A DNA stretch of 64,000 nt from Klebsiella variicola (GTDB taxonomy: Bacteria > Pseudomonadota > Gammaproteobacteria > Enterobacterales > Enterobacteriaceae), in assembly GCF_000828055.2 (NCBI RefSeq), contig NZ_CP010523.2, forward strand, positions 1,426,001 to 1,490,000. The letters run 5' to 3'. Below the pieces are notes generated by a model. That model made no database searches, was not told the origin of the DNA, and worked only from the letters and a program-made list of their open reading frames with translations. The translations under genes were made by a program, and so were the position numbers. Below are positions 34,458-45,587 of this stretch, piece after piece (the stretch's first letter is position 1; every line of letters starts with the position of its first letter).

Positions 34458-35387
34458 TTATGCCCGGTCGGCGTTTTTGGCTTTCTCCGCGGCCTGGGCG
34501 CGGGCTTCCGCTTTTCGCTTGCTGCTCATATCGTTACGGATCTGCGCATGGCTCAGCAGCGCGAAGATGAAGGTCCCTCCGCAGATATTTCCCGCCAGCG
34601 TCGGCAGGGCGAACGGCCAGATAAAGTCGCTCCAGGGCAGGCTTCCGTTAAACACCAGATAAAGGATCTCGACCGATCCCACCACGATATGAGTCGTATC
34701 CGCCAGGGCGATAAGCCAGGTCATGAGAATAATCACCACGATCTTGGCCGCACCGGCGACAGGAAACATCCAGACCATGGTGGCGACCAGCCATCCGGAA
34801 ATAATCGCATTAGCGAACATCTCCGTCGGGCTGTTTTTCATTACGTCTTCGGCGATGCTGACAAAGGCCTGACGAGTTGGTTCATCAAAGACGGGCATAA
34901 AATTGAAGGCCCATGCGGCCACTGCGGTACCGATGAGGTTGCCAGCCAGCACCACCGACCACAACCGCATCAGCAAACCGATGTTACCTGGGGTGGGATT
35001 GTGCATCACCGGCAGAACGGCGGTAACCGTATTTTCCGTGAACAGCTGCTGGCGGGCCATGATCACGATAATAAAGCCGAAGGTATACCCGAGATTTTCC
35101 AGTAAAAACCCGCCCGGGATCCCCTCCAGTTTGACGTGAAAAATCCCTTTTGCCAGCAGGGAGGCGCCCATTGACAGGCCGGCCGCAATGGCTGACCACA
35201 GCAGGGCCAGCGCATCGCGTTCCATCTCTTTTTCCCCTTCCTGGCGAATATGTTCATGGATGGCCATCGCCCGCGAGGGCAGGCGATCTTCATCCACTTC
35301 TATTTCCTCTCCGCGCTGTTTTTCTTCACTTTCGACTTCTCGCTCGTCATCCGCTGGTTTTAATTTGTTATTGTCTAGTTCATCCAT
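34458..35387 (-). CDS. yfdC: Formate/nitrite-channel family protein YfdC
   Basis: A 309-residue inner-membrane protein of the FNT family with a charged N-terminal tail (about residues 1-60, rich in Glu/Asp/Lys/Arg) and six membrane segments. The FNT features are seen in GNLIGTAVAAWAF and LTWLIALADTTHIVVGS. A charged tail follows. Length matches E. coli YfdC. The substrate has not been established; formate or nitrite is only by homology. Confidence 0.93.
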   Translation of the reverse strand: MDELDNNKLKPADDEREVESEEKQRGEEIEVDEDRLPSRAMAIHEHIRQEGEKEMERDALALLWSAIAAGLSMGASLLAKGIFHVKLEGIPGGFLLENLGYTFGFIIVIMARQQLFTENTVTAVLPVMHNPTPGNIGLLMRLWSVVLAGNLIGTAVAAWAFNFMPVFDEPTRQAFVSIAEDVMKNSPTEMFANAIISGWLVATMVWMFPVAGAAKIVVIILMTWLIALADTTHIVVGSVEILYLVFNGSLPWSDFIWPFALPTLAGNICGGTFIFALLSHAQIRNDMSSKRKAEARAQAAEKAKNADRA

Positions 35388-35676
35388 TTCGTGGCCCTCG
35401 CTATCAATCTATATAGATATAGCGTAGCGGCTTTCCCTGCCGTCTGGCTGGGTATACTCTGAAATCGCAAAAATGGTAACGTCAGATTTTTGTTGCTCCG
35501 GTAGAATAGGAGCCCCGCGATCTCGTTATTCCCAGGCTATGATCAAATCAACAACTTGGGTGATATAGACATCGTTCAACGTGCTGTTACAATCGCTCAC
35601 ATCTATACGGGCGGAAACGTTGTCTTTCCGTCATGGATGGCAACTCGCGATAGCCATAAAAACCAGGGAGACACCT

Positions 35677-36438
35677 ATGAATTATCGCCTGTCGGCGCTT
35701 GCGCTTGGCGCCACATTGCTGGTGGGATGTGCCAGTTCCAGCTCTGGCGATCAGCCGCAGGGGCGTTCAGACCCGTTAGAAGGGTTTAACCGCACGATGT
35801 TCAATTTCAACTTTAACGTGGTCGACCCTTACGTGCTTCGCCCGGTGGCGGTGGCATGGCGTGACTACGTCCCGCAGCCGGCGCGCAATGGTTTGAGCAA
35901 CTTCACCAGCAACCTTGAAGAGCCGGCGGTAATGGTGAACTCCTTCCTGCAGGGCGACCCCTATAAAGGTATGGTGCACTTTACCCGTTTCTTCCTGAAC
36001 ACCATCCTCGGGATGGGCGGTCTGATCGATGTCGCGGGCATGGCGAATCCGCAGCTGCAGCGCGTTGAACCGCATCGTTTCGGCAGCACGCTCGGCCATT
36101 ATGGCGTCGGCTATGGTCCGTATGTGCAACTGCCATTCTACGGTAGCTTTACGCTGCGCGATGAAGGCGGTGATATGGCCGATGGCCTCTACCCGGTACT
36201 CTCCTGGTTGACCTGGCCGATGTCGATTGGTAAATGGGCTGTCGAAGGGATTGAAACTCGTGCCCAGCTGCTGGATTCCGACGGCCTGCTCCGTCAGTCT
36301 TCCGATCCTTACATTTTGATGCGTGAAGCTTATTTCCAGCGCCATGACTTTATCGCCAACGGCGGTAAGCTGACCCCGGCGGACAACCCGAATGCCCAGG
36401 CTATTCAGGATGAACTGAAAGACATTGATTCACAGTAA
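35677..36438 (+). CDS. mlaA: Outer-membrane lipoprotein MlaA (VacJ)
   Basis: MlaA removes misplaced phospholipids from the outer leaflet of the outer membrane and passes them to MlaC. The 253-residue precursor has a lipobox LVGC with the lipidated Cys at residue 18; the following Ala sends it to the outer membrane. RSDPLEGFNRTMFNFNFNV and FLNTILGMGGLIDVA are family signatures. The frame is open 32 codons upstream, but the ATG at 35677 starts the signal peptide and has AGGGAG ahead. Confidence 0.97.
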   Translation: MNYRLSALALGATLLVGCASSSSGDQPQGRSDPLEGFNRTMFNFNFNVVDPYVLRPVAVAWRDYVPQPARNGLSNFTSNLEEPAVMVNSFLQGDPYKGMVHFTRFFLNTILGMGGLIDVAGMANPQLQRVEPHRFGSTLGHYGVGYGPYVQLPFYGSFTLRDEGGDMADGLYPVLSWLTWPMSIGKWAVEGIETRAQLLDSDGLLRQSSDPYILMREAYFQRHDFIANGGKLTPADNPNAQAIQDELKDIDSQ

Positions 36439-36450
36439 TCTGCGAACGAT

Positions 36451-36484
36451 AAAAAAAGGGTGAACATGTTGTTCACCCTTTTTT
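36451..36484 (+). terminator. Two-way terminator between mlaA and fadL
   Basis: AAAAAAAGGGTGAACA-TGTTGTTCACCCTTTTTT; long stem with A and T runs, between convergent genes. Confidence 0.92.
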
Positions 36485-36499
36485 GTTGCGCGCGGCTTA

Positions 36500-37822
36500 T
36501 CAGAAGCGGTAGTTGAAGTTGGCGCCGTACAGCCAGGCGGTCCCTTCGGAACGGAAGGTATACGGGCCTTCCTTAATTTCTACGTGCTGGCCGTGCATAT
36601 AGGAAAGACCGACGTCAACCGACGCATCCTTGTTAAACGCGTAAGTGGTACCCGCGCTCAGCCACAGGCGATCCTGGTCAGGAATGGAGATGGAGCGGTT
36701 GTTGGCCGGCACCGGGCTGTCATCGAAAGCGATACCGGTGCGGAAGGTCCAGTTATCGTCGTAATAATACGTGGTCCCCAGCGCAAGACGGTAGGCATCT
36801 TTGAAGCCTTCCTCTTTATAGAACAGCGTCTGGCCGTTGCTGCCGGTGGCTTTCAGCTCCTGGAACTGACTCCAGCTGGTGTAGGTCAGGCTATAGTGGA
36901 CCGCCCACTGCGGTGCCACGCGGTTATAGCCCGACAGCTCCCACATTTCCGGCAGGTTAAGGGTCAGTGAACCGCCGGTGGTCTGGCCGTTAGTGCCCGC
37001 TGGCAGACCGAAGTTGCCGAGGATTTGGTTATAGGCCGCCGGCAGGCTGCTGCGGTAGTTACCGTCGAAGTCGATCTTCACCTCGGAACGGTACGTAAAA
37101 CCGTAGCGGTTGTTCTTATCCAGCTCATAGAGGATACCGGCATTCCAGCCAAAGCCCCAGGCGTTGCCGTTAAGATGGGCGATCTGCGTGTCGGCAGGGA
37201 TCTTCGCCACCTGGCCTGCCAGCGCCGGCGGCAGTGCGCCAGAACCAGCGACAATCTGACCCAGGTCACCCGCATAGCGCTCGATCTTCGCCTTGGCGTA
37301 GACCGCGTCAAAACCTAAGCCAAAGCTCCAGTTGCTGTCGAGACGGTAGGCGCCGCTCAGGTTGAAGTTCGCGGTGGTCAGGTCGGTTTTACCGCCCATG
37401 CTGCCAGCCGCATAGTCATCGTTGTATTCCGTTGCCAGGCCGTAGTTAGAGGTAATGGATGCCCCCCAACCGAATTGATCGTTAATCGGCGCGACAAAGT
37501 GGAAGTTGGGAACCCACGCCGTCGGGGCGATATTGTCCGCATTCAGGCTCTTGCCGGTGGGAGAGGTGCCGGAGACATTGACACCCGGGTCAACAAAAAC
37601 GGCGCCCGCCGACATAGTTGGACGGTCAAACATCATAATTAATGCCGGGTTACGACTGGCATTGCCTGCATCGTCTGCGATAGCCCCTTCACCGGAATAG
37701 GCCCGACCCAGCCCTGATGAAGAGAATTCGTTGAGCTGGAAGCCTGCTGACCAGGCCTGGGTGGAAACAAGTGCTACAGCCACTGCAAGGGCAGATTGGG
37801 TAAAGCGGGTTTTCTGGCTCAT
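36500..37822 (-). CDS. fadL: Long-chain fatty acid outer-membrane transporter
   Basis: FadL is a 14-strand outer-membrane barrel that takes up long-chain fatty acids. The 440-residue precursor has a signal peptide ending AWSA before [20 protein letters not shown], the N-terminal hatch, and ends in Phe as barrel proteins do. ATGs at 37828 and 37822 are both in frame; GAGG lies eight bases from the second, which gives the family start [10 protein letters not shown]. FadR-like sites upstream fit its known repression. Confidence 0.98.
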   Translation of the reverse strand: MSQKTRFTQSALAVAVALVSTQAWSAGFQLNEFSSSGLGRAYSGEGAIADDAGNASRNPALIMMFDRPTMSAGAVFVDPGVNVSGTSPTGKSLNADNIAPTAWVPNFHFVAPINDQFGWGASITSNYGLATEYNDDYAAGSMGGKTDLTTANFNLSGAYRLDSNWSFGLGFDAVYAKAKIERYAGDLGQIVAGSGALPPALAGQVAKIPADTQIAHLNGNAWGFGWNAGILYELDKNNRYGFTYRSEVKIDFDGNYRSSLPAAYNQILGNFGLPAGTNGQTTGGSLTLNLPEMWELSGYNRVAPQWAVHYSLTYTSWSQFQELKATGSNGQTLFYKEEGFKDAYRLALGTTYYYDDNWTFRTGIAFDDSPVPANNRSISIPDQDRLWLSAGTTYAFNKDASVDVGLSYMHGQHVEIKEGPYTFRSEGTAWLYGANFNYRF

Positions 37823-37912
37823 GCCCATAACCTCATTGAGTTATTTTTTTTTAAACTATGTTACATGCCGTAACAGAAGCGCGGAAGTGTAGGGTCTGTG
37901 GTACAACAGAGA

Positions 37913-37949
37913 AATCAGACCAGTGCGCTGAGTATAGGTCTGACCAGAT
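37913..37949 (-). promoter_or_regulatory. Two candidate FadR sites upstream of fadL
   Basis: On the minus strand CACTGGTCTGATT (37913-37925) and ATCTGGTCAGACCTA (37935-37949) match the FadR consensus core CTGGTCNGACC. E. coli fadL also has two FadR sites. The rest of the 37823-38195 gap is AT-rich with no gene seen. Confidence 0.75.
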
Positions 37950-38195
37950 GAGTTGTTGCAAGTTTGTTTATGAAGTTTTTCAATTGTGATAACAGAAACG
38001 CGATCCAGCTGGCAAAATTGTCGGGGGGAGTAAGAGGCAGAAAAGCTGATTTTTGTTTTAGATCATTTTTAAGTGTGATTTCTGTCACTTAACGCGGTGA
38101 TGGCGATTCTCGGCTGGAGGCTCACCGGGGGCAGGGCGTAAAATAGGCACATTATTTGTCTGGCACCGAAGGTGCCTATACAGAGGAAATCTACG

Positions 38196-38480
38196 ATGAG
38201 TAAATGTAGCGCTGATGAAACCCCGGTATGCTGCTGTATGGATGTTGGCACCATTGTGGACAACACCGACTGCACCGCCTCATACAGCCGCGTGTTCGCC
38301 AACCGCGCTGAAGCGGAGCAAACGCTCGCTGCGCTGAGCGAGAAAGCGCGTAATGTGCAATCTGAACCGTGCAAAATCAACCCGACCTTCACCGATGTTG
38401 ACGGCGGCGTACAGCTGGATATCGATTTTATTTTTAGCTGCGAAGCCGAATCGCTGATCTTCCAGTTAGGATTACGTTAA
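38196..38480 (+). CDS. yfcZ: DUF406 family protein YfcZ
   Basis: A 94-residue small soluble protein of unknown function, matching E. coli YfcZ. The N-terminus is cysteine-rich, MSKCSADETPVCCCMDVG, which hints at metal binding or redox (guess). The ATG at 38196 gives the family start; eight codons of open frame precede it. It stands alone between fadL and fadI. Confidence 0.92.
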   Translation: MSKCSADETPVCCCMDVGTIVDNTDCTASYSRVFANRAEAEQTLAALSEKARNVQSEPCKINPTFTDVDGGVQLDIDFIFSCEAESLIFQLGLR

Positions 38481-38593
38481 TCCCTCCGTTTAACGCCCCG
38501 TAGAAGGGGCGTTACCTTTCTGTTCAATGTGTTTTGGCTCGCAATTTTTCGCTTCCCCGATTGGCTTAATGTAAAAAATTAGTTAAGACTGTT

Positions 38594-38610
38594 ATCAGGT
38601 CAGACCACTT
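38594..38610 (+). promoter_or_regulatory. Candidate FadR operator of fadIJ
   Basis: ATCAGGTCAGACCACTT matches the FadR consensus core (TGGTCNGACC on the other strand with changes) and lies 28 bases before fadI. Confidence 0.7.
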
Positions 38611-38637
38611 GGTTGTTTTGCTTAACAGGGGAGCGTT

Positions 38638-39948
38638 ATGAGTCAGGCATTACCGCTTATCACCCGTCAGGGCGATCGCATTGCCATTGTCAGGGGTTTA
38701 CGCACGCCATTTGCGCGCCAGGCGACGGTTTTTCATGGCGTTCCGGCCGTTGATTTAGGGAAAATGGTGGTTGGCGAAATGCTCGCCCGGAGTGACATTC
38801 CCGCGGACGTCATTGAGCAACTGGTTTTTGGCCAGGTGGTGCAGATGCCGGAAGCGCCGAATATCGCCCGGGAAATCGTGCTCGGCACTGGAATGAGCGT
38901 GCACACCGATGCCTATAGCGTCAGTCGCGCCTGCGCCACCAGCTTCCAGGCCGTGGCGAATGTTGCTGAAAGCCTGATGGCCGGCACCATCCGCGCCGGT
39001 ATTGCCGGCGGCGCCGACTCCTCTTCTGTATTGCCCATTGGGGTCAGTAAAACACTGGCCCGCACGCTGGTGGATGCCAATAAAGCCCGCACGCTGAGCC
39101 AAAAGCTGAAGCTGTTTTCCCGTCTGCGGCCGCGCGACCTGCTGCCGGTCCCCCCGGCGGTGGCGGAATATTCAACCGGTTTGCGGATGGGCGATACCGC
39201 GGAACAGATGGCGAAAAGTTGGGGCATCACCCGGGAACAACAGGATGCGCTGGCGCATCGTTCGCACCAGCTGGCGGCCAAAGCCTGGGAAGAGGGAAAG
39301 TTGTCAGCTGAGGTGATGACGGCCTACGCGCCCCCTTTCCGCGAGCCGCTGGAGCAGGACAACAATATTCGTAAAAATTCAACCCTCGCAGATTACCAAA
39401 AGTTACGCCCTGCCTTTGACCGCAAGCATGGCACCGTCACCGCTGCCAACAGCACGCCGCTGACGGACGGCGCGGCGGCGGTGATCCTGATGACCGAGTC
39501 CAGGGCCAAAGAGCTGGGTCTGACGCCGCTGGGTTATCTGCGCAGCTATGCCTTTACCGCCATCGACGTCTGGCAGGATATGCTGCTGGGGCCCGCATGG
39601 TCCACGCCGCTGGCGCTGGAGCGGGCAGGTCTGACGCTGGCGGATCTGACGCTTATTGATATGCACGAAGCTTTTGCTGCGCAGACGCTGGCCAATCTCC
39701 AGTGTCTGGCAAGCGAGCGCTTTGCCCGTGAAGTGCTGGGACGCTCGCAGGCCACCGGTGAGGTGGATGAGAGCAAGTTTAACGTCCTCGGCGGATCTAT
39801 TGCTTATGGCCATCCTTTTGCTGCCACCGGCGCGCGGATGATCACCCAGACGCTGCATGAGCTACGGCGACGGGGCGGGGGATTCGGTCTGGTGACGGCC
39901 TGCGCGGCAGGTGGTCTGGGTGCGGCGATGATCGTGGAGGCTGAATAA
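38638..39948 (+). CDS. fadI: 3-ketoacyl-CoA thiolase FadI
   Basis: FadI is the thiolase of the anaerobic fatty-acid beta-oxidation complex; it cleaves 3-ketoacyl-CoA with CoA to acetyl-CoA and a shorter acyl-CoA. The 436 residues equal E. coli FadI. The acylated Cys is in [15 protein letters not shown]; the catalytic His lies in [17 protein letters not shown] and the second Cys in [12 protein letters not shown]. The stop overlaps the fadJ start by one base (TAATG). Confidence 0.98.
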   Translation: MSQALPLITRQGDRIAIVRGLRTPFARQATVFHGVPAVDLGKMVVGEMLARSDIPADVIEQLVFGQVVQMPEAPNIAREIVLGTGMSVHTDAYSVSRACATSFQAVANVAESLMAGTIRAGIAGGADSSSVLPIGVSKTLARTLVDANKARTLSQKLKLFSRLRPRDLLPVPPAVAEYSTGLRMGDTAEQMAKSWGITREQQDALAHRSHQLAAKAWEEGKLSAEVMTAYAPPFREPLEQDNNIRKNSTLADYQKLRPAFDRKHGTVTAANSTPLTDGAAAVILMTESRAKELGLTPLGYLRSYAFTAIDVWQDMLLGPAWSTPLALERAGLTLADLTLIDMHEAFAAQTLANLQCLASERFAREVLGRSQATGEVDESKFNVLGGSIAYGHPFAATGARMITQTLHELRRRGGGFGLVTACAAGGLGAAMIVEAE

Positions 39949-42092
39949 TGGATGCTGTTTCCGCTTTTAAGCTTGAGGTCCGTGCGGACAAGATCGCGGT
40001 GATCACCATCGATGCCCCGGGTGAGAAAATGAATACCCTGAAAGCTGAGTTCGGCAATCAGGTGCGGGGGCTGATACGTCGGGTTCGTGATGATAAGTCG
40101 GTGCGCGGCGTGGTGTTTATCTCCGCCAAAGCGGATAACTTTATCGCCGGCGCAGACATTAACATGATTGCCCGCTGCCGCAGCGCGCAGGAAGCGGAAG
40201 CGCTGGCGCGCCAGGGACAGCAGATTATGGCTGAGATCCATGGCTTGTCGATCCCGGTGATTGCCGCCATCCACGGCGCCTGCCTTGGCGGCGGTCTGGA
40301 ACTGGCGCTGGCCTGCCATGGCCGTATCTGTAGCGATGACGAAAAAACCCGTCTCGGTTTGCCGGAAGTGCAGCTTGGCCTGCTGCCGGGCTCCGGGGGA
40401 ACGCAGCGTTTACCGCGGCTGATTGGCGTCAGTACAGCGCTGGATATGATGCTTACCGGCAGGCAGCTGCGTGCGCGCCAGGCGCTGAAGGCCGGTCTGG
40501 TAGACGAGGTGGTTCCGCAGGCGATTTTATTGCAGGCGGCGGTGGAGCTGGCGCTGAAGGGGCGACCGGCCAGTCGGGATATGCCCGTACGCGAACGCGT
40601 GCTGGCGGGGCCTTTGGGCCGCCATCTGTTATTCCATTTCGTCGGCAAACAAACGCAGCGCAAGACCCAGGGGAACTATCCGGCGGTGAAGCGAATTCTG
40701 CAGGTTGTCGAGAATGGCCTGGCCCACGGTTGCAGCAGCGGTTACGCCGAAGAAGCTCGCGCGTTTGGCGAACTGGCGATGACCCCGCAGTCGCAAGCGC
40801 TGCGTTCGATCTTCTTTGCCAGTACCGATCTGAAAAAAGACCGTGGCGCTGAAGCCGAGCCCGGACCGCTGACAAGCATTGCGGTGCTGGGCGGCGGCCT
40901 GATGGGCGGGGGGATCGCCTATGTGACCGCCTGTAAGGGCGGGCTGCCGGTGCGCATTAAAGATATCCAGCCGCGTGGGATTAACCATGCCTTAAAGTAC
41001 AGCTGGGATCTACTGAATAAACAGGTCCGCCAGCGTCGTCTGCGCCCCAGCGAGCGCGATCGCCAGATGATGCTGATCTCCGGCGCCACCGACTATCAGG
41101 GCTTTGCTCATCGCGACGTGGTGATCGAGGCGGTATTTGAGGACCTGGCCCTGAAGCAGCGGATGGTCAACGAAGTGGAGCAATACTGTGGGCCGCAGAC
41201 CATCTTTGCGTCGAACACCTCATCGTTACCGATAGGCGATATTGCCGCCCAGGCCCGTCGCCCCGGGCGGGTGATCGGCCTGCATTTCTTCAGTCCGGTG
41301 GAAAAAATGCCGCTGGTTGAAGTGATCCCGCATAAGGGAACCGATCCGCAGGCTATCGCCACCGTGGTGCAACTGGCTAAACGTCAGGGGAAAACGCCTA
41401 TTGTGGTGGCGGATAAAGCGGGCTTCTATGTGAACCGCATCCTCGCGCCCTATATCAATGAAGCGATGCGCCTGCTGGTGGAGGGCGAACCGGTTGAAGA
41501 GATTGATAAGGCCCTGGTTAAATTCGGTTTCCCGGTAGGGCCAATCCAGCTACTGGATGAGGTTGGCATCGATACCGGCACCAAAATTATCCCCGTGCTG
41601 GAGAGCGCGTTTGGAGAACGTTTTAGCCCACCTGCAAACATCATTGACGCGATTTTGAAGGACGATCGCAAAGGTAGAAAAAATAATCGTGGTTTCTATC
41701 TTTATGAGACAAAAGGGCGTAAAAGCAAAAAACGGCCCGACCCGGCAGTCTATCCGCTGCTCGACATCGACCGCCCCCAGTCGCGGCTCTCCGCGCAGCA
41801 GGTGGCGGAACGCTGTGTGATGATGATGCTTAACGAGGCGGCGCGCTGCTTTGATGAGCAGATTATCCGTAGCGCGCGCGATGGCGATATCGGCGCCGTC
41901 TTTGGTATAGGGTTTCCGCCATTTCTTGGCGGCCCGTTCCGGTATATGGATACTATCGGCGCGGGTGAAGTTGCCGCGATCCTGCAGCGCCTGGCCGCCC
42001 AGTACGGCCCACGTTTTACACCCTGTGACACTTTATTACGCATGGCCGAACAGGGGACAACCTTTTGGCCAGCGGATGAACGGCTGACCTAA
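39948..42092 (+). CDS. fadJ: Fatty acid oxidation complex subunit FadJ
   Basis: FadJ has enoyl-CoA hydratase and 3-hydroxyacyl-CoA dehydrogenase activity in the anaerobic beta-oxidation complex with FadI. The 714 residues equal E. coli FadJ. The N-terminal hydratase domain (about 1-190) holds [18 protein letters not shown] and [20 protein letters not shown]; the NAD-binding motif [14 protein letters not shown] starts the dehydrogenase half, with [13 protein letters not shown] carrying the active-site His. Confidence 0.98.
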   Translation: MDAVSAFKLEVRADKIAVITIDAPGEKMNTLKAEFGNQVRGLIRRVRDDKSVRGVVFISAKADNFIAGADINMIARCRSAQEAEALARQGQQIMAEIHGLSIPVIAAIHGACLGGGLELALACHGRICSDDEKTRLGLPEVQLGLLPGSGGTQRLPRLIGVSTALDMMLTGRQLRARQALKAGLVDEVVPQAILLQAAVELALKGRPASRDMPVRERVLAGPLGRHLLFHFVGKQTQRKTQGNYPAVKRILQVVENGLAHGCSSGYAEEARAFGELAMTPQSQALRSIFFASTDLKKDRGAEAEPGPLTSIAVLGGGLMGGGIAYVTACKGGLPVRIKDIQPRGINHALKYSWDLLNKQVRQRRLRPSERDRQMMLISGATDYQGFAHRDVVIEAVFEDLALKQRMVNEVEQYCGPQTIFASNTSSLPIGDIAAQARRPGRVIGLHFFSPVEKMPLVEVIPHKGTDPQAIATVVQLAKRQGKTPIVVADKAGFYVNRILAPYINEAMRLLVEGEPVEEIDKALVKFGFPVGPIQLLDEVGIDTGTKIIPVLESAFGERFSPPANIIDAILKDDRKGRKNNRGFYLYETKGRKSKKRPDPAVYPLLDIDRPQSRLSAQQVAERCVMMMLNEAARCFDEQIIRSARDGDIGAVFGIGFPPFLGGPFRYMDTIGAGEVAAILQRLAAQYGPRFTPCDTLLRMAEQGTTFWPADERLT

Positions 42093-42301
42093 GTTGTGGT
42101 CAAAGAAGATAAATCCGGCTGCGGATGACGCTGTTGATTGGCTGTTTTGTAAACAATGATTGACTATACTTACGCCATTGAGGTAAAAAACAGCGTTTCA
42201 TTCGTTGAATGGATCAGGCACAATGCCCGGCCACCGGGTCACCTGCGTATTGTCTTCGCAGGCCAAACTACGGTGCTTCTGGTTAACAAAAGCGGTGCAA
42301 T

Positions 42302-42787
42302 ATGCAAGTTTTTATTATGCGTCACGGCGACGCTGCCCTCGATGCAGCCAGCGACTCAGTTCGTCCATTAACCGTATGCGGTTGTGATGAGTCTCGTCAG
42401 ATGGCAACCTGGCTGAAAGGTCAAAAAGTGGATATTGAGCGCGTTCTTGTCAGTCCCTATCTGCGTGCAGAACAGACGCTGGATATTGTTGGGGAGTGCA
42501 TGAACCTGCCGAAACATGTCGACGTGATGCCGGAACTCACGCCGTGCGGCGACGTAGGCCTGGTTAGCGCCTATCTGCAGGCGCTGGCGAATGAAGGCGT
42601 GGCGACGGCGCTGGTCGTCTCCCACCTGCCGCTGGTGGGGTACCTGGTCTCAGAGCTGTGTCCGGGGGAAACGCCTCCGATGTTCACCACCTCGGCTATC
42701 GCCTGCGTGACGCTGGACGCCGACGGCAAGGGTGAATACCTCTGGCAGAAAAGCCCCTGCAATCTCAAGATGGCCAACGCCATCTGA
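42302..42787 (+). CDS. sixA: Phosphohistidine phosphatase SixA
   Basis: SixA removes phosphate from histidines, first described for the ArcB HPt domain and later linked to the nitrogen PTS. The 161 residues equal E. coli SixA. The RHG motif with the nucleophilic His8 opens the protein, MQVFIMRHGDAAL; a second catalytic His is in VVSHLPLVGYL. A 209-base gap from fadJ should hold its promoter; no gene is seen there. Confidence 0.97.
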   Translation: MQVFIMRHGDAALDAASDSVRPLTVCGCDESRQMATWLKGQKVDIERVLVSPYLRAEQTLDIVGECMNLPKHVDVMPELTPCGDVGLVSAYLQALANEGVATALVVSHLPLVGYLVSELCPGETPPMFTTSAIACVTLDADGKGEYLWQKSPCNLKMANAI

Positions 42788-42805
42788 CGGCCCCGGAGCC
42801 CGCCG

Positions 42806-43357
42806 TTAAGGCAGCTCCGGCGGTTGCCACTCCTCTACCTCAATCAGTATCAGCAGTGCGGCGTCACCGCCGTACTCTTTTGGTGCCTGGTGAAACGCCA
42901 TAATATGCGGGTGTTGCGCCAGCCACAGCGGGGTTTGCTGTTTGAGAATATGTTTGCCGTGCCCGTGCATCACACAGGCGCAAAACACATGTTCGCGGCG
43001 GCAGGCGGCAATCAGCGCGCCCAGTTCCTGTTTGGCCTGCTGCTGGGTGAGCCCATGCAGATCGAGAAACAGTTCCGGCGAATAATCCCCACGGCGCAGC
43101 TTTTTCAGCTCAAAATGGCTGACGTCGGCGCGGACATATTTCATCGAGCCTTCAGTATTCAGTAGCGGCTGAAACTCATCAGAGAAATAGTGGCTGTTAT
43201 CGGCCTGTTCCTGCAGCAAACGCTTCGGAGCAACCTCAGTGACTTTCTTGCGCTGCGGACGGTGAACGATGGTGTCCTGCTTGATCTTCCGCGTGCCGGT
43301 CATTAACTGACGGAACAGCGCCTGATCCTCCTCGCTTAGCGATGTCTTCTTTTTCAT
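42806..43357 (-). CDS. smrB: Ribosome rescue endonuclease SmrB
   Basis: SmrB cuts mRNA between collided ribosomes. The 183 residues match E. coli SmrB. The C-terminal Smr domain (about 98-173) has the two signatures [17 protein letters not shown] and [18 protein letters not shown]. The N-terminal helix ([15 protein letters not shown]) is the ribosome-binding extension. It converges with sixA and is divergent from prmB. Confidence 0.97.
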   Translation of the reverse strand: MKKKTSLSEEDQALFRQLMTGTRKIKQDTIVHRPQRKKVTEVAPKRLLQEQADNSHYFSDEFQPLLNTEGSMKYVRADVSHFELKKLRRGDYSPELFLDLHGLTQQQAKQELGALIAACRREHVFCACVMHGHGKHILKQQTPLWLAQHPHIMAFHQAPKEYGGDAALLILIEVEEWQPPELP

Positions 43358-43524
43358 TGTCCACTCTCATTAATACTTTGCGCTAGTTTACCCGACTCAA
43401 TATCCCTTCGGGCAAGGAAAACCTGTTTTTTCCCCGGTCACCCCACGCAAGAATGCTGATTTATCGCCGTCTTCATGGCACACTAGCCGCCGAATTTATA
43501 GCAGAGTGTGCCCTGGAGGTTGTC

Positions 43525-44457
43525 GTGGATAAAATTTTTGTTGATGAGGCAGTCAATGAGCTGCATACCATTCAGGACATGCTGCGCTGGGCGGTAAGCC
43601 GTTTCAGCGCTGCTAATATCTGGTACGGTCACGGGACTGATAACCCGTGGGACGAGGCAGTACAGCTGGTGCTGCCGTCGCTCTACCTACCGCTGGATAT
43701 CCCGGAAGATATGCGGACTGCGCGTCTGACCTCCAGCGAGAAACACCGCATCGTTGAGCGGGTGATCCGCCGCGTGAACGAGCGCATTCCCGTCGCCTAT
43801 CTGACCAACAAAGCGTGGTTCTGCGGGCATGAGTTTTACGTCGATGAGCGGGTGCTGGTCCCGCGCTCCCCGATTGGCGAACTGATCAACAATCAGTTTG
43901 CCGGGCTGATTAACCATAAGCCGCAGCATATCCTTGATATGTGCACCGGCAGCGGCTGCATCGCCATCGCCTGCGCCTATGCTTTCCCGGAAGCCGAAGT
44001 CGACGCCGTGGATATCTCCCCGGACGCGCTGGCCGTCGCCGAGCACAACGTGGAGTCCCATGGCCTGATCCATCACGTGACGCCGATCCGCTCCGACCTG
44101 TTCCGCGATCTGCCGAAGCTGCAGTACGATCTGATCGTCACCAATCCGCCGTATGTCGATGAAGAGGACATGGCCGATCTGCCGGAAGAGTATGAGCATG
44201 AGCCGGTGCTGGGTCTGGCCTCCGGTAGCGACGGCCTGAAGCTGACGCGCCGCATCCTCGGTAACGCGCCGGATTATCTCAGCGATGACGGGATTCTGAT
44301 TTGTGAAGTCGGTAACAGCATGGTACATCTGATGGAGCAATATCCGGACGTGCCGTTTACCTGGCTTGAGTTTGATAACGGCGGCGACGGTGTCTTCATG
44401 CTGACCAAACAGCAGCTGATTGACGCCCGCGCGCACTTCGGTATTTATAAAGACTAA
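43525..44457 (+). CDS. prmB: Ribosomal protein L3 glutamine methyltransferase PrmB
   Basis: PrmB methylates a glutamine of ribosomal protein L3 with S-adenosylmethionine. The 310 residues equal E. coli PrmB. The SAM motif is [18 protein letters not shown], and the catalytic NPPY is in [13 protein letters not shown]. The start is GTG at 43525, five bases after GGAGG; the frame is open 24 codons upstream. It is followed by aroC after 42 bases. Confidence 0.97.
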   Translation: MDKIFVDEAVNELHTIQDMLRWAVSRFSAANIWYGHGTDNPWDEAVQLVLPSLYLPLDIPEDMRTARLTSSEKHRIVERVIRRVNERIPVAYLTNKAWFCGHEFYVDERVLVPRSPIGELINNQFAGLINHKPQHILDMCTGSGCIAIACAYAFPEAEVDAVDISPDALAVAEHNVESHGLIHHVTPIRSDLFRDLPKLQYDLIVTNPPYVDEEDMADLPEEYEHEPVLGLASGSDGLKLTRRILGNAPDYLSDDGILICEVGNSMVHLMEQYPDVPFTWLEFDNGGDGVFMLTKQQLIDARAHFGIYKD

Positions 44458-44499
44458 AAAAAACAACACGCCAACATAACGAAAAAGATTGGAGCCGTG

Positions 44500-45585
44500 A
44501 TGGCAGGAAATACAATTGGACAACTCTTTCGCGTCACTACCTTCGGCGAATCGCACGGCCTGGCGCTGGGCTGCATCGTCGACGGCGTGCCGCCGGGCAT
44601 CCCGCTGACCGAAGCCGACCTGCAGCACGACCTCGATCGTCGTCGCCCGGGCACCTCGCGTTACACCACGCAGCGTCGCGAGCCGGATCAGGTCAAAATT
44701 CTTTCCGGCGTCTTCGAAGGCGTTACTACCGGGACCAGTATCGGTCTGCTGATTGAGAACACCGATCAGCGTTCGCAGGATTACGGCGCAATCAAAGATC
44801 TGTTCCGTCCGGGCCACGCCGATTACACCTACGAGCAAAAGTATGGTCTGCGCGACTATCGCGGCGGCGGTCGTTCTTCTGCGCGCGAAACCGCGATGCG
44901 CGTAGCGGCCGGGGCGATTGCCAAAAAATACCTTGCCGCGAAGTTCGGCATCGTCATTCGCGGCTGCCTGACGCAGATGGGCGATATTCCGCTGGCCATC
45001 AAAGACTGGAATCAGGTCGAGCAGAACCCGTTCTTCTGCCCGGACCCGGATAAAATCGACGCTCTGGATGAACTGATGCGCGGCCTGAAGAAAGAGGGTG
45101 ACTCCATTGGCGCGAAAGTGACGGTGGTGGCTGACGGCGTACCGCCGGGCCTCGGCGAGCCGGTCTTCGATCGCCTGGATGCCGATATCGCCCACGCGCT
45201 GATGAGCATCAACGCCGTGAAAGGGGTGGAAATTGGCGACGGCTTTGAAGTGGTGAAGCTGCGCGGCAGCGAAAACCGCGATGAAATCACCAAAGACGGA
45301 TTCCAGAGCAACCACGCCGGCGGCATTCTTGGCGGCATCAGCAGCGGCCAGCAGATCGTTGCCAACATCGCGCTGAAGCCTACCTCCAGTATTACCGTTC
45401 CCGGTCATACGATTAACCGCTTTGGCGAAGAAGTGGAGATGATCACCAAAGGGCGTCACGATCCGTGCGTCGGCATTCGCGCCGTACCGATCGCTGAGGC
45501 GATGCTGGCGATCGTCCTGATGGATCACTTTATGCGTCAGCGCGCGCAGAATGGCGATGTGACGACGACAATTCCACGCTGGTAA
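44500..45585 (+). CDS. aroC: Chorismate synthase
   Basis: AroC makes chorismate from 5-enolpyruvylshikimate 3-phosphate using reduced FMN, the last common step of aromatic amino acid synthesis. The 361 residues equal E. coli AroC. The signatures [18 protein letters not shown] near the N-terminus, the [19 protein letters not shown] segment and [16 protein letters not shown] are all present. The ATG at 44500 follows GGAG. mepA starts two bases after its stop. Confidence 0.99.
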   Translation: MAGNTIGQLFRVTTFGESHGLALGCIVDGVPPGIPLTEADLQHDLDRRRPGTSRYTTQRREPDQVKILSGVFEGVTTGTSIGLLIENTDQRSQDYGAIKDLFRPGHADYTYEQKYGLRDYRGGGRSSARETAMRVAAGAIAKKYLAAKFGIVIRGCLTQMGDIPLAIKDWNQVEQNPFFCPDPDKIDALDELMRGLKKEGDSIGAKVTVVADGVPPGLGEPVFDRLDADIAHALMSINAVKGVEIGDGFEVVKLRGSENRDEITKDGFQSNHAGGILGGISSGQQIVANIALKPTSSITVPGHTINRFGEEVEMITKGRHDPCVGIRAVPIAEAMLAIVLMDHFMRQRAQNGDVTTTIPRW

Positions 45586-45587
45586 CC

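Noticed and set aside
42156..42371. 71-codon frame ahead of sixA
   Set aside because: It overlaps the sixA start in another frame and has no ribosome site or family match.
43687..45528. 613-codon open frame on the minus strand
   Set aside because: It lies opposite prmB and aroC, crosses the gap between them, and has no family likeness or ribosome site.
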